DNA of 64,000 nucleotides. It comes from Oscillospiraceae bacterium (GTDB taxonomy: Bacteria > Bacillota > Clostridia > Oscillospirales > Oscillospiraceae). Both the position numbers and the translations under genes were made by a program. This document shows positions 50,513 through 59,657 of this stretch, piece by piece. The notes beneath the pieces were generated by a model. The model made no database searches. It saw nothing but the letters and a program-made list of their open reading frames with translations, and was not told the DNA's origin. The first letter of the stretch is position 1. Every line of letters starts with the position of its first letter. Location: contig JAFTGD010000010.1 of NCBI GenBank assembly GCA_017458065.1, positions 1 through 64,000 of the forward strand, given 5' to 3'.

Positions 50513-51262
50513 TTATTCGTAGTCGGCCACGTTGGTCCATCTGAGCAGGAAGTCCCGCTCCTCCAGATTTCCCTTGACGGACTGGGACGCCGCCACGATG
50601 GGCATCCATTTCTGGACATAGCGCTTGTCCGTCCCGCTCTTTTCACAGAAGAGATTCAGATACTTTTCCGCGGTCGCCGCATCCCCCGACAGATGGAAGG
50701 TCAGATAAGTACGGGCGACATCCGCGGATGCGTTGCCCTGGGTCGCATGGGCCCAGTCGATGATGAAGGGCTTTCCGTCCGGCGTCAGCAGCACATTCGA
50801 CGGGCAGAAGTCGCCGTGGCAGAGCTTGTCATGCGTGGGCAGCCCCTCCAGACGGATCAGCAGTTCGTAGCGCGTTACCGGGTCCAGGTCTGCGGAGAGG
50901 ATCTTCCGGTTCATCTTATCCTTCAGACGGCTCAGAAGCGGGCTGTGCTTGGAGTGGATCTGCATCTGGGTCTCCACCAGCAGGTCCAGATATTCGTCCT
51001 TCTTTTCCGGGTTGTCACGCATCAGATGGCTCAGCGTGGTCCCCTCAATGTACTCGGACACGATGGCCCACTTGCCGTCAATGGTGGTGACTTCCAGGAT
51101 CTTCGGCACATACAGGCCCACATCCTCTACGCGGGCGTTATTCAGCGCCTCGTTCAGGATGTCCGCCTTGGAGTAGGTGCTGTTGAAGACCTTGATGCAG
51201 CAGTCTCCGTCGCGATAGATGGTTTTTGTCTTTCTTTCCGCAATCACATTATCCAGTTTCAT
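50513..51262 (-). CDS. APH/choline-kinase-like phosphotransferase
   Basis: This 249-residue kinase-fold protein has the catalytic loop LCHGDFCPSNVLL (about 162-174) and the metal-binding IIDWAHA. The N-lobe has CCIKVFN with the ATP Lys and SEYIEGTTLSHLM. The family covers aminoglycoside, choline, sugar and protein kinases. The start lies four bases after the adhE stop with its ribosome site (GGAGAGGAG) inside the adhE end, so it is probably co-transcribed with adhE. Resistance function is not implied. Confidence 0.82.
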   Translation of the reverse strand: MKLDNVIAERKTKTIYRDGDCCIKVFNSTYSKADILNEALNNARVEDVGLYVPKILEVTTIDGKWAIVSEYIEGTTLSHLMRDNPEKKDEYLDLLVETQMQIHSKHSPLLSRLKDKMNRKILSADLDPVTRYELLIRLEGLPTHDKLCHGDFCPSNVLLTPDGKPFIIDWAHATQGNASADVARTYLTFHLSGDAATAEKYLNLFCEKSGTDKRYVQKWMPIVAASQSVKGNLEERDFLLRWTNVADYE

Positions 51263-51266
51263 ATAC

Positions 51267-53915
51267 TCAGCTCCTCTCCAACTGCGTGGTATCTGGGGTT
51301 TTCCTCTCTTCGAAGGTGTTCCCGTAATAGGCGTTCAGATACATCTGACGGATTTCGCTCATCAGCGGATACCGGGGATTTGCTCCGGTGCACTGATCGT
51401 CAAAGGCCTGTTCCGTCATCTCGTCCAGCGTCGCAAGGAATGCCTCCTCATCCGGCACATAATCACGGATGGTGGGCTTGATGCCGATCTGCCGCTTGAG
51501 CTCGTCGATTTTTTCGATCAGCGCAGCGACCAGTTCCTCATCGCTCGCCCCTCTGCAGCCCAGCCAGGCGGCGATCTCCGCATACCTGGCCATGGTGTGC
51601 GGGTGGTCATACTGTGGGAAGCTCCCCATCTTGGTCGGCACCTCGGCCGAGTTGAAGCGGATTACCTCATCCATCATCAGGGCGTTGGCCAGACCGTGAG
51701 CGATGTGATGGAAGGCGCCCAGCTTGTGCGCCATGGAGTGCATCACGCCGAGGAAGGCGTTGGCGAAGGCCATACCGGCCATCGTGGCGGCATTGGCGAC
51801 CTTCTCTCTGGCCTCGAGATCCGTCTGACCGTTCTCATAGGCACGGGGCAGATAGGTGAACAGGGTCTTCAACGCTTTCAGCGCCAGCGCGTCGGTATAA
51901 TCGGTGGCCATCACCGAGGCATAGGCTTCCAGCGCGTGGGACACCGCGTCGATGCCGGAGGCCGCCGTGAGTCCCTTGGGTGCGCTCATGTGAAGGTCGG
52001 TGTCTACGATCGCCATGTTCGGCATCAGCTCATAGTCCGCCAGCGGATACTTGATGCCGCTGGTCTCGTCCGTGATGACGGCGAAAGGCGTGGCCTCGCT
52101 GCCGGTTCCGGCGGAGGTAGGAATCGCGACAAAGTATGCCTTCTCTCCCATCTTCGGGAACTTGTAGATTCTCTTCCGGATATCCGAGAAGCGCATCGCC
52201 ATGTCGGCGAAGTCCGCCTCCGGATGCTCATACAGCACCCACATGATCTTGGCCGCGTCCATAGGGGACCCGCCGCCCAGGGCGAGGATGACGTCGGGCT
52301 TGAAGCTCAGCATCTGGGCCGCGCCGCGTCTGGCGCATTCCAGCGTGGGGTCGTTCGGCACGTCGAAGAAGCAGGTGTACTGGATGCCCATTTTCTCCAG
52401 CTGCTCGAAGATCGGCGCGGCCGCGCCGGACTTGTACAGATGCGGACCGGTAACCACGAAGGCACGGGTCTTTCCCATCTCGCCAAGTTCAGCCAGAGCG
52501 GTCGGCAGGCAGCCCCGTTTGGTATAGATCTTTTCAGGTGCGCGGAACCACAGCATGTTCTCCCTTCTTTCCACGACGGTTTTGATGTTCAGCAGGTGCT
52601 TGACCCCGACGTTCTCGGAGACGGAGTTTCCGCCCCAGGAGCCGCAGCCCAGCGTCAGGGACGGCGTCAGTGCAAAGTTGTACAGATCGCCCAGACCGCC
52701 GTGAGACGAGGGGGTGTTCACCACGATGCGGCAGGTCTTCATCCGGTCCTGGAACTCCGCCAGCTTTTCCTGTCCGGTGACCGTATCCAGATAGATGGAG
52801 GAGGTATGGCCGCGGCCGCCGTCCTCGATCAGGCGCTCAGCCTTGCTGAAGGCGTCCTGCAGGTCCGCCGCGCGGTACATCGCCAGCACCGGCGAGAGTT
52901 TTTCGTGCGCAAATTCCTCGCTCAGATCCACCGAATCGACCTCGCCGATCAGGATCTTGCTCCCTTCCGGAACGGTCACGCCGGCCAGCGCCGCGATGGT
53001 TGCCGCCGGCTGTCCGACGATCTTCGCGTTCAGAGAACCGTTGATGAGGATCGTCTTGCGGACCTTGTCCAGCTCGTCTTCCTTTAGGAAGTAGCAGCCC
53101 CTTGCCGCAAACTCCCGCCGCACCGCGTCATAGACGTTTGTATGCACGATGACCGACTGCTCCGAGGCGCAGATCATGCCGTTGTCGAAGGTCTTGGAGT
53201 GGATGATGGAGTTAACGGCCAGCAGAATATCCGCTGTCTCGTCGATAATCGCCGGGGTGTTCCCTGCGCCGACGCCCAGCGCCGGGGTGCCGGAGGAGTA
53301 AGCCGCGTTGACCATATTCGGTCCGCCGGTAGCGAGGATGATGTCCGACTTCTTCATCAGCAGTCCCGTCATATCGCGGGAGGGCATATCGATCCAGCCG
53401 ATGATGTCTTCCGGGGCGCCGGCCGCTACCGCCGCTTCCAGGACGACCTTCGCCGCCTCCACCGTGCAGGCCTTTGCCCGGTGATGCGGGCTGATGATAA
53501 TGCCGTTGCGGGTCTTCAGCGCCAGAAGCGTCTTGAAGACGGCCGTAGAGGTTGGGTTCGTCGTCGGGATGATGGCGCAGACCAGTCCCAGCGGCTCCGC
53601 GATCTTCCGCATGCCGTATTCTTTGTTTTCTTCAATCACGCCGCAGGTTCTGGTGTTCCGATAGGCATTGTAGATATATTCGGAAGCAAAGTGATTCTTG
53701 ATCACCTTGTCCTCCACGATCCCCATCCCGGTCTCGGCCACGGCAGCCTTGGCCAGGGGAATACGTGCCTTGTTGGCCGCAGTCGCTGCGGCCAGGAAAA
53801 TTCTGTCCACCTGCTCCTGTGAGAAGTGCGCATAGATCGCCTGGGCCTTTTTGACCCGCTGGATCTCCTGTTCCAGCTTCTCAACAGAATCGATGAATTC
53901 ATACTCTTTGCTCAT
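51267..53915 (-). CDS. adhE: Bifunctional acetaldehyde-CoA/alcohol dehydrogenase
   Basis: This 882-residue fermentative enzyme reduces acetyl-CoA to ethanol. The N-terminal ALDH half (1-440) has the catalytic Cys in FDNGMICASEQSV. The C-terminal iron ADH half (about 455-870) has GGGSPMDAAKIM and the iron-site His residues in MHSMAHKLGAFHHIAHG. Spirosome-forming AdhE has this size. The promoter upstream carries a Rex-type operator, so NADH excess should derepress it. GGAGG lies in the leader just before the ATG. Confidence 0.96.
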   Translation of the reverse strand: MSKEYEFIDSVEKLEQEIQRVKKAQAIYAHFSQEQVDRIFLAAATAANKARIPLAKAAVAETGMGIVEDKVIKNHFASEYIYNAYRNTRTCGVIEENKEYGMRKIAEPLGLVCAIIPTTNPTSTAVFKTLLALKTRNGIIISPHHRAKACTVEAAKVVLEAAVAAGAPEDIIGWIDMPSRDMTGLLMKKSDIILATGGPNMVNAAYSSGTPALGVGAGNTPAIIDETADILLAVNSIIHSKTFDNGMICASEQSVIVHTNVYDAVRREFAARGCYFLKEDELDKVRKTILINGSLNAKIVGQPAATIAALAGVTVPEGSKILIGEVDSVDLSEEFAHEKLSPVLAMYRAADLQDAFSKAERLIEDGGRGHTSSIYLDTVTGQEKLAEFQDRMKTCRIVVNTPSSHGGLGDLYNFALTPSLTLGCGSWGGNSVSENVGVKHLLNIKTVVERRENMLWFRAPEKIYTKRGCLPTALAELGEMGKTRAFVVTGPHLYKSGAAAPIFEQLEKMGIQYTCFFDVPNDPTLECARRGAAQMLSFKPDVILALGGGSPMDAAKIMWVLYEHPEADFADMAMRFSDIRKRIYKFPKMGEKAYFVAIPTSAGTGSEATPFAVITDETSGIKYPLADYELMPNMAIVDTDLHMSAPKGLTAASGIDAVSHALEAYASVMATDYTDALALKALKTLFTYLPRAYENGQTDLEAREKVANAATMAGMAFANAFLGVMHSMAHKLGAFHHIAHGLANALMMDEVIRFNSAEVPTKMGSFPQYDHPHTMARYAEIAAWLGCRGASDEELVAALIEKIDELKRQIGIKPTIRDYVPDEEAFLATLDEMTEQAFDDQCTGANPRYPLMSEIRQMYLNAYYGNTFEERKTPDTTQLERS

Positions 53916-53941
53916 GTTGATCGCCTCCTTATATCGTCAAC

Positions 53942-53981
53942 AAAATAACAAATTTCGAATACTTTGTCAATAGGTTAACAA
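53942..53981 (-). promoter_or_regulatory. adhE promoter with Rex-type operator
   Basis: TTGACA (53965-53970, minus strand) and TATTTT (53942-53947) are 17 bp apart. The plus-strand sequence TTGTCAA-TAGG-TTAACAA (53964-53981) matches the Rex consensus TTGTTAAnnnnTTAACAA at 17 of 18 positions counting the spacer, and overlaps the -35. The remaining 53982-54242 shows no gene. Confidence 0.82.
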
Positions 53982-54242
53982 ACTTTCGGATACATGCATA
54001 ATTTTGTCGGTCCGCTGAATTCTAGCCCTTCCATGTTTTGGTTAAGCTGCACAATTAACTTTGCTCATTTTCATACAGTTTACACAGTTTTCCAGCTTCA
54101 TTCCGTTCTTTCCTGCTTTTCCCACAGATATCTCTCCCCGCTGTCGGGGCGACTCTCCTCTCCCGAATCACTCTGTCGTTATCACCTCTCCAGGTGCTTT
54201 TTCTGCTCCGCATAACTCGGGCGATTGTTCATTGAATCTTCA

Positions 54243-54271
54243 TTGCAACACTCTGGCTTTTCTGTTAAGAT
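54243..54271 (+). promoter_or_regulatory. Promoter of the monooxygenase-lipoprotein unit
   Basis: TTGCAA (54243-54248) and TAAGAT (54266-54271) with 17-bp spacing, about 25 nt before the GGGAGG ribosome site region. Confidence 0.55.
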
Positions 54272-54301
54272 GAAGGCAACGAATCAACGGGAGGTTTTAC
54301 C

Positions 54302-54592
54302 ATGATCAAAATCATCGCCAAACGCCTTGTCCGCGAAGAGTGTCTGGAGGACTATATCCGCCTCACGGAAGAGCTGGTCGCCGCCTCGCAGGCGGAGCCG
54401 GGCTGTGTCACCTATACGCTGAACCGCTGCACTGAGAATCCCCGGCTTTTCTCCTTCATTGAGATCTGGAAGGATCAGGCGGCCATCGACGCGCACAACG
54501 CCAGCGAGCACTTTACCCGCATTGTGCCTCAGCTTGGCAAACTGCTGGAAATCAATTATCCTGTTGAACATTACACGGAGGTATGGGGATGA
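54302..54592 (+). CDS. Antibiotic-biosynthesis-monooxygenase (ABM) family protein
   Basis: This 96-residue dimeric ferredoxin-like protein of the YgiN/ABM group has IKIIAKRLVREECLEDYI, EPGCVTYTLNRC and FIEIWKDQAAIDAHNASEHF, in which the conserved His and Trp are present. Members act as quinol monooxygenases or as small-molecule binders. Its stop overlaps the start of the lipoprotein gene (ATGA at 54589-54592). Confidence 0.87.
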   Translation: MIKIIAKRLVREECLEDYIRLTEELVAASQAEPGCVTYTLNRCTENPRLFSFIEIWKDQAAIDAHNASEHFTRIVPQLGKLLEINYPVEHYTEVWG

Positions 54593-55518
54593 AAACAGCT
54601 AAAAAAATTCTTTCTGTCCTGCTGGTCCTTGTCATCGTGCTGAGCCTCAGCGGCTGCAGCCCGATCACGATCACAAAGGCCGCCAAGAAAATGTCCGATT
54701 TGAAGAGTCTGCGGGCGGACCTGGATCTCGATCTCGATCTCAGCATGAATATGATGGACGAGGCGTCCGACCTCGACGTCAAGGTAACCGGTCCCTTCGA
54801 CATCGACCTTGCCGGCGGGAAGGGCAAAGGCGAGCTCAGCGTCAACATGATGGGCGAAGTGCTCCCGATCCTCTTCTACTATGAGGATACGGAGGACAGC
54901 TATCACTTCTACGTCTCGCCGGACGGCGGCGCCACCTGGACCAAGAACGATGCCCCCAAGAGCGAGGACAGCCAGACCAAGAGCAGCGGCTCGACGCTCA
55001 AGTCCATTGTGGAGCTGACCAAGTTTGCAGCCTCCTTTGAGGAGGCCGGCACCGAGACCGTAAAGGGTACCGAGGCCGTCCTCTACACCGGCCGGCTGCA
55101 GTGGTCGGAGCTGATCGGGGATGCGGACCTCTCCGGGGCGCTTGCATCCGCCGGGAGCGCGGCCGGCACGGATCTGGACCTCAGCGGGCTGGACCTCAGC
55201 AACCTCGGCAGCATCCCCGTCACCATCGGCTTTGACGAGGCCAACAGCAGGGTCGTGAAGGCCTCGATGGATCTCACAGAGACCGTCAACACCCTTGTCC
55301 CCATGGTGATGAAAGCCGTCATGAAGTCCGTCCTGGAAGAGAGCGGCATGAGTCCGGAAGAGATGGGCGAATTTGACCTCAGCATGCTTGGCATTGAGCT
55401 GGATGTTCACACGCTGACTCTCGCGGCGGAGCTCTATGACTTTGACGCCGTCGGCGAGATCGTGATCCCGCAGGAAGCCCTTAACGCCGAGGCAATGCCT
55501 GTCGGCGCGGCGGCCTGA
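54589..55518 (+). CDS. Secreted lipoprotein of unknown function
   Basis: This protein of about 309 residues has a lipoprotein signal (KKILSVLLVLVIVLSLSGC, Cys near residue 22). The mature part has runs of Asp/Leu (DLDLDLDLS, DLDLSGLDLSNL), an amphipathic beta-rich fold like LolA/DUF6612-type lipoproteins, and no enzyme motif. The ATG at 54589 has GGAGG at 7 bases; the ATG at 54583 is too close to it. Likely an envelope lipid- or ligand-binding protein. Co-transcribed with the ABM gene. Confidence 0.75.
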   Translation: MKTAKKILSVLLVLVIVLSLSGCSPITITKAAKKMSDLKSLRADLDLDLDLSMNMMDEASDLDVKVTGPFDIDLAGGKGKGELSVNMMGEVLPILFYYEDTEDSYHFYVSPDGGATWTKNDAPKSEDSQTKSSGSTLKSIVELTKFAASFEEAGTETVKGTEAVLYTGRLQWSELIGDADLSGALASAGSAAGTDLDLSGLDLSNLGSIPVTIGFDEANSRVVKASMDLTETVNTLVPMVMKAVMKSVLEESGMSPEEMGEFDLSMLGIELDVHTLTLAAELYDFDAVGEIVIPQEALNAEAMPVGAAA

Positions 55519-55564
55519 TTTCACTTTTCTGTCCGCGCTGCGGATGCAGAAGGGAGGCGGCCGC

Positions 55565-56344
55565 ATGAGTGCCGTTTCACAAAAACCAAAACTGACCGCG
55601 GTGAGCATCCTCCACTACATTCGCCTGGTCTATCGCGCGCTGCTGTTCCTCGGCTTTCTCGGCCTGTACATCTACAGCCGGCTGCGCAGCACGCCGGATA
55701 TCGCCGCTATTCTGGAGAGCCGGCCTTTGATTCTCTCGCTCATCTGGATCGTCTTTACCGTTGAGATGGTCTTTCGCTTCTTCCCTTCCCGGCTGGAGAG
55801 CCCCGGCTGCCAGAAGCAGTTTGCCCGCAACTATGTCAAGACCGGCAAAACGAACATCGACATTCAGGACAACAACGGCGTCGTCCTGGTCGCCCTGATC
55901 TGGATCGCCTTTAACGGGGTGTTCGGCGCGCTGCACATGTCCGGCATCCTGGACGACGGCATCATGATTCTGCTGTGCCTCGCGTATTCGGTCTGCGACA
56001 TGATCTGCATTCTGTTCTTCTGTCCCTTCCAGTCCTGGTTTCTGAAGAACAAATGCTGCTGCACCTGCCGGATCTACAACTGGGACTACGCCATGATGTT
56101 CACGCCGCTGTTTTTTGTGCGCAAGTCCTATACCTGGAGTCTGCTGGTGCTGTCCGTGGCCCTGCTGGCCCGGTGGGAGATCACCTTCTACAAGTACCCG
56201 GAGCGCTTCTCCGAGGCCACCAACGGCTATCTCGGATGTAAAAACTGCTCCGAAAAGCTCTGTGCCCACAAGAACCAGCTGAACCGCCTCTGGGCCCAGA
56301 TCGCAGCCTTCACCGAACAGCGCCTGCGCAGGCTTCGGGGTTAA
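55565..56344 (+). CDS. Cys-rich multi-pass membrane protein, unknown
   Basis: This protein of about 259 residues has five or six hydrophobic helices. Two Cys clusters stand out: KNKCCCTCRIYNWDYAMMF in a loop near residue 155 and GCKNCSEKLCAHKNQL near the C-terminus. They could bind metal or an Fe-S cluster, and the RIYNWDYAMM stretch suggests a conserved family, but none was recognised. GGGAGG precedes the ATG at 55565; an upstream ATG at 55544 lacks support. A strong terminator follows. Confidence 0.7.
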   Translation: MSAVSQKPKLTAVSILHYIRLVYRALLFLGFLGLYIYSRLRSTPDIAAILESRPLILSLIWIVFTVEMVFRFFPSRLESPGCQKQFARNYVKTGKTNIDIQDNNGVVLVALIWIAFNGVFGALHMSGILDDGIMILLCLAYSVCDMICILFFCPFQSWFLKNKCCCTCRIYNWDYAMMFTPLFFVRKSYTWSLLVLSVALLARWEITFYKYPERFSEATNGYLGCKNCSEKLCAHKNQLNRLWAQIAAFTEQRLRRLRG

Positions 56345-56399
56345 AAAAAGAATCGACAGAAGTCATCCCGGAAACGGGCGCTTCTGTCGGTTCTTTTTT
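56343..56399. terminator. Bidirectional terminator
   Basis: CGACAGAAG (56354-56362) pairs with CTTCTGTCG (56381-56389), flanked by A7 and T6-7 runs. Confidence 0.9.
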
Positions 56400-56417
56400 A
56401 TATCCTGTCAGGGGTTC

Positions 56418-59400
56418 TCACGGCTCCGGGGTCGGCGGGACAGTCTGGACGTATCCGCTGCTCCGCCCTGGCCAGAGCGGCCCATCGGCCGAGATGCAGG
56501 TGACAAAGAGGTTTTCTTCCGTCACCTGGGTGCCATAACATGAGAAGGCGATGCGGTGGTCGCAGAAGGTCTCGCCAAAGACACAGTCGCCGAATTCCGC
56601 GAGGTCCGCCTGGGCAACCGTTGTCCGGAAAGCCTCACTGAAGGTGGTGTTCATAAACTCCTCATCCATCGAGAGGATCAGGAACTGTTCCCTGCTTGGA
56701 ATGGTAAAACCCCGTCCTTTGGCAAAGACCGGCAAGGGATAGCTCAATTTGTCAGCCAGGGCTTCCCAGTCGCCGTCGGCAATGGCCTGCTGAACCGCGG
56801 CGGCGAAAACCGCCTGCGGGAAGCCTGCCTGGTAGTGGTGTGTGGGTTCATCCGCGAAGGGGTTGACCAAGTCTTCCACCGAGCCGAGGAATTCCCTCTC
56901 CTCTGTCTCCGCTTCATACACGAAGGGTACCAGGGTTCCGTCCGCGCCCACGTCATACTCGCTCTCCCAGCCCGTGACCGGCTCGCCGTTCCAGGTCTTG
57001 TCGCCGCACTGGGTAAAGCGGAAGGCCGGCGAGGGCACATCGTGCACGTCGCATTCGACAAAGCGGATGCCGTCCGTCTGGAAGAACTGGCCTGCGCCCT
57101 GGCTGCATTCATAGATCTCGGTCCGCAGCACCGAGAGCCCGCTGCCGTACGAGCTCTGGATCCCCAGAATGCCGCAGCCGTAGAGCCGCATGCTGTCCAG
57201 CGTGATATTGTTGCAGGACTGCAGGTTCAGCACGCCGCCGGAGCAGGCGCCGGGCTCTTTGGTGTGGCCGGCCGTGAAGCCAATCAGCGTCACGTTTTCA
57301 CAGTCGCGCAGGTTGAGCACATTTGCGTAGCGCGGGATGGCGGCCAGGGTGACCGCTTCGGGCGCCTCCGCTTTCCCGGCAACGGTGAGCCCGGACACAT
57401 CATGGATCACCAGCTCCGGTCCGTCGTTGCTCTGATGCCAGAAGTAATATTCACCGCCGACGCTGCCGTAATCCGCCGCTGTCGAGAGGTCAAAGACTTC
57501 ACCGTCCAGCACGATGGTGCGGTCCGGCCCGATGGCCGAGAGGAATTCATCCACGGTCTTTACCGGTACCGTCGCGCCGCTCTCCACCGCCATGGCCGGC
57601 GCCGCCGCGGTCGGCTCGGCGAAGGCCGAGAGGTCCAGAAGCTCCGGCGTCATGCTCGCGAGGGCGTTTCCGTCCAGCAGGTTCCCGTCTTTGTCGTTGG
57701 CAAAAATCCCCGTTCCCAGGTACCAGCTGCCCTCATGCATGCTGTTGTCCGTAAAGCTGCAGCCGTCCACGGTCGCGCCGTACTGCTGGAAGCCAAACAC
57801 ATAGGCCGCGACAGCATTGCCGCTCACGTCGTTGGACAGGAAGCTTACGCCTTTGGTGTAATCGCAGTTTAAGATGTACTGGACGTTGTTGTCGTGGATC
57901 CGGCTGCGGTACACCGTGAAGCCCTCGGAATACGAGGCGCTGAGCAAGCTCATGGCGCTGCCCTGACCGGCCTTCACGCCGTGGTCCCGGATATCACAGT
58001 CCTCCACCAGCACCTCGCGGCAGGAGCGGACCTCCACCGCGCTGTAGCTACATTCGTAGATGTCGCTGCCCCGCACCATGAGACCGATGCAGTCCCTCGC
58101 CTGGACCCCGACGGTGCCGCAGCCGTACAGGCCGCAGGCGTCCACCATGATATCCCGGCAGACGTCAAACAGCAGCACGCCCCCGGAGCAGAAGCCGGGT
58201 TCCTGCGTGTGCCCCGCTGTCAGGTCCGACACCGTCACGCCCTCACAGCCGGAGAACTTCATGACGTTTGCATACCGGGGCACCGCGGCGATGACGGTCT
58301 CCCCCATTCCCGCGCCGCGGATGGTCAGGTTCTCCAGATTCTGCAGCACCAGCTCCGCCTGAACGGATCTGTCTTCCTCAAAAACCCTGTTCCAGACATA
58401 ATAGGGGCTCTCCGTCGTCCCGCCGTAGCCTTCGGCCGTCGACAGGTCATAGGTCCCCGCCGCAAGCTCGATCACCCGGTTGGGGCCGATCGCGTCCAGA
58501 AACTCATCCACCGTCGAAACACGGATCACATCCCTATTCTCCGTCTCGTCGGTCATCACAACTTCCGCCCTGTCTCCGTACGCCGCCGCGCGGATCCCCG
58601 CGCCCGCCGGCCCGGCGGTGACTCCGCATGCCAGCAGGAGCACCAGCGTCAGCACAGCGGCCAGGATCCGGGTCCTGCTCTTCCGGTAATGCATGATCTG
58701 TTCCAGCCGCTCCTTCAGGTTTTTCTTCTCGGTGGAGAAGCTGGTCGCAACCACGCCGGCCGGGAGGGCGGAACTCGCTACCATGTTCAGAAGGGTATTG
58801 CCGTAGGACTGTTTCTCAGCCCGGGTCATGGAGCGCAGCAGCATCTCGTCACAACTCAGTTCGCAGGCGCGGTTGATCTCCCTCCGGGCAAGCCATGCAA
58901 TGGGATTGAACCAGTGGAGTGAGAGCACCGCAACCGACACCCACTTATACAGCGTGTCCCCGCGCCGATAGTGCGTCAGCTCGTGCCGCAGGATGTTCGT
59001 GAGAAGCTCCTCGTCGTAATCCCGGACCGGCAGGATGATGCGGGGATGCATCAGGCCGCACATAAGCGGCGTCTTGAGATAGCGGCACCCGTATAATTTG
59101 GGCTTTCTCCCCGGGATGTCCTCATACACGCCGCGTGCAGAGGGATCCGCCTCCTGCAGGTTCTGTCCAAGCTTCCGCGTAAAGCGCAGGTACGACGCCA
59201 CCGTGTATCCGAAGCAGACCACAGCCCCGGCGGCCCAGACCGTAAGCCAGAGCGCGGGCGACCTCCAGTGGAAGGTTCCGCTCTGCCGGCCGGCCGGTTC
59301 CGCCGCCCCGCTCTGCTCCGTCAGAGCGCTGTCCGCATCCTGTTCCGTGATGCCGCCCGCTTCCTGTACCGGTAAACCGCTTGGAAGCCGCGGGCTAAGG

Positions 59401-59654
59401 TCAGTGCCCGTCCCGCGGGTATCCTGCACCGCAGGCACGCTGTAGGCGGCTGGCGCCGGCGCGGAGGCCGGTTCCGTCCCGCCGAACAAAGCAGGGACAA
59501 AGCCGGGCAGCGGCAGCGCAAAGCGCAGCAGCACCAGCAGCCAGGCGTAATAATAGACCGTGCTCGGCATCTTCTTCAGAATCAGATACCGCAGGGCCAG
59601 AAGCAGCAGCGCAAGCGCGCTGCCGCTGAGGGTAAGAGTGAATACCGTCGTCAT
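56418..59654 (-). CDS. BlaR1/M56-type metalloprotease sensor fused to two parallel beta-helix modules
   Basis: This 1078-residue protein has several N-terminal membrane helices, a zinc site HELTH at 224-228 with the third ligand in NRACELSCDE (about 262-270), and another membrane helix at about 329-344. These are the BlaR1/MecR1 protease features. The extracytoplasmic region has no penicillin-binding domain. Instead residues 378-665 and 698-885 form two right-handed beta-helix modules, each opening with STVDEFLDAIGPNR or KTVDEFLSAIGPDR and sharing IPRYANV...AGHT.EPG.CSGGVL. A separate globular domain occupies about 930-1065. The start lies three bases after the BlaI-type gene stop. The protein should sense an envelope or glycan ligand and trigger cleavage of the repressor. 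Confidence 0.85.
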   Translation of the reverse strand: MTTVFTLTLSGSALALLLLALRYLILKKMPSTVYYYAWLLVLLRFALPLPGFVPALFGGTEPASAPAPAAYSVPAVQDTRGTGTDLSPRLPSGLPVQEAGGITEQDADSALTEQSGAAEPAGRQSGTFHWRSPALWLTVWAAGAVVCFGYTVASYLRFTRKLGQNLQEADPSARGVYEDIPGRKPKLYGCRYLKTPLMCGLMHPRIILPVRDYDEELLTNILRHELTHYRRGDTLYKWVSVAVLSLHWFNPIAWLARREINRACELSCDEMLLRSMTRAEKQSYGNTLLNMVASSALPAGVVATSFSTEKKNLKERLEQIMHYRKSRTRILAAVLTLVLLLACGVTAGPAGAGIRAAAYGDRAEVVMTDETENRDVIRVSTVDEFLDAIGPNRVIELAAGTYDLSTAEGYGGTTESPYYVWNRVFEEDRSVQAELVLQNLENLTIRGAGMGETVIAAVPRYANVMKFSGCEGVTVSDLTAGHTQEPGFCSGGVLLFDVCRDIMVDACGLYGCGTVGVQARDCIGLMVRGSDIYECSYSAVEVRSCREVLVEDCDIRDHGVKAGQGSAMSLLSASYSEGFTVYRSRIHDNNVQYILNCDYTKGVSFLSNDVSGNAVAAYVFGFQQYGATVDGCSFTDNSMHEGSWYLGTGIFANDKDGNLLDGNALASMTPELLDLSAFAEPTAAAPAMAVESGATVPVKTVDEFLSAIGPDRTIVLDGEVFDLSTAADYGSVGGEYYFWHQSNDGPELVIHDVSGLTVAGKAEAPEAVTLAAIPRYANVLNLRDCENVTLIGFTAGHTKEPGACSGGVLNLQSCNNITLDSMRLYGCGILGIQSSYGSGLSVLRTEIYECSQGAGQFFQTDGIRFVECDVHDVPSPAFRFTQCGDKTWNGEPVTGWESEYDVGADGTLVPFVYEAETEEREFLGSVEDLVNPFADEPTHHYQAGFPQAVFAAAVQQAIADGDWEALADKLSYPLPVFAKGRGFTIPSREQFLILSMDEEFMNTTFSEAFRTTVAQADLAEFGDCVFGETFCDHRIAFSCYGTQVTEENLFVTCISADGPLWPGRSSGYVQTVPPTPEP

Positions 59655-59657
59655 CCG

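Noticed and set aside
53982-54242. Possible small gene or riboswitch between adhE and the monooxygenase gene
   Set aside because: Frames here are short, without ribosome sites, and no conserved aptamer pattern was seen.
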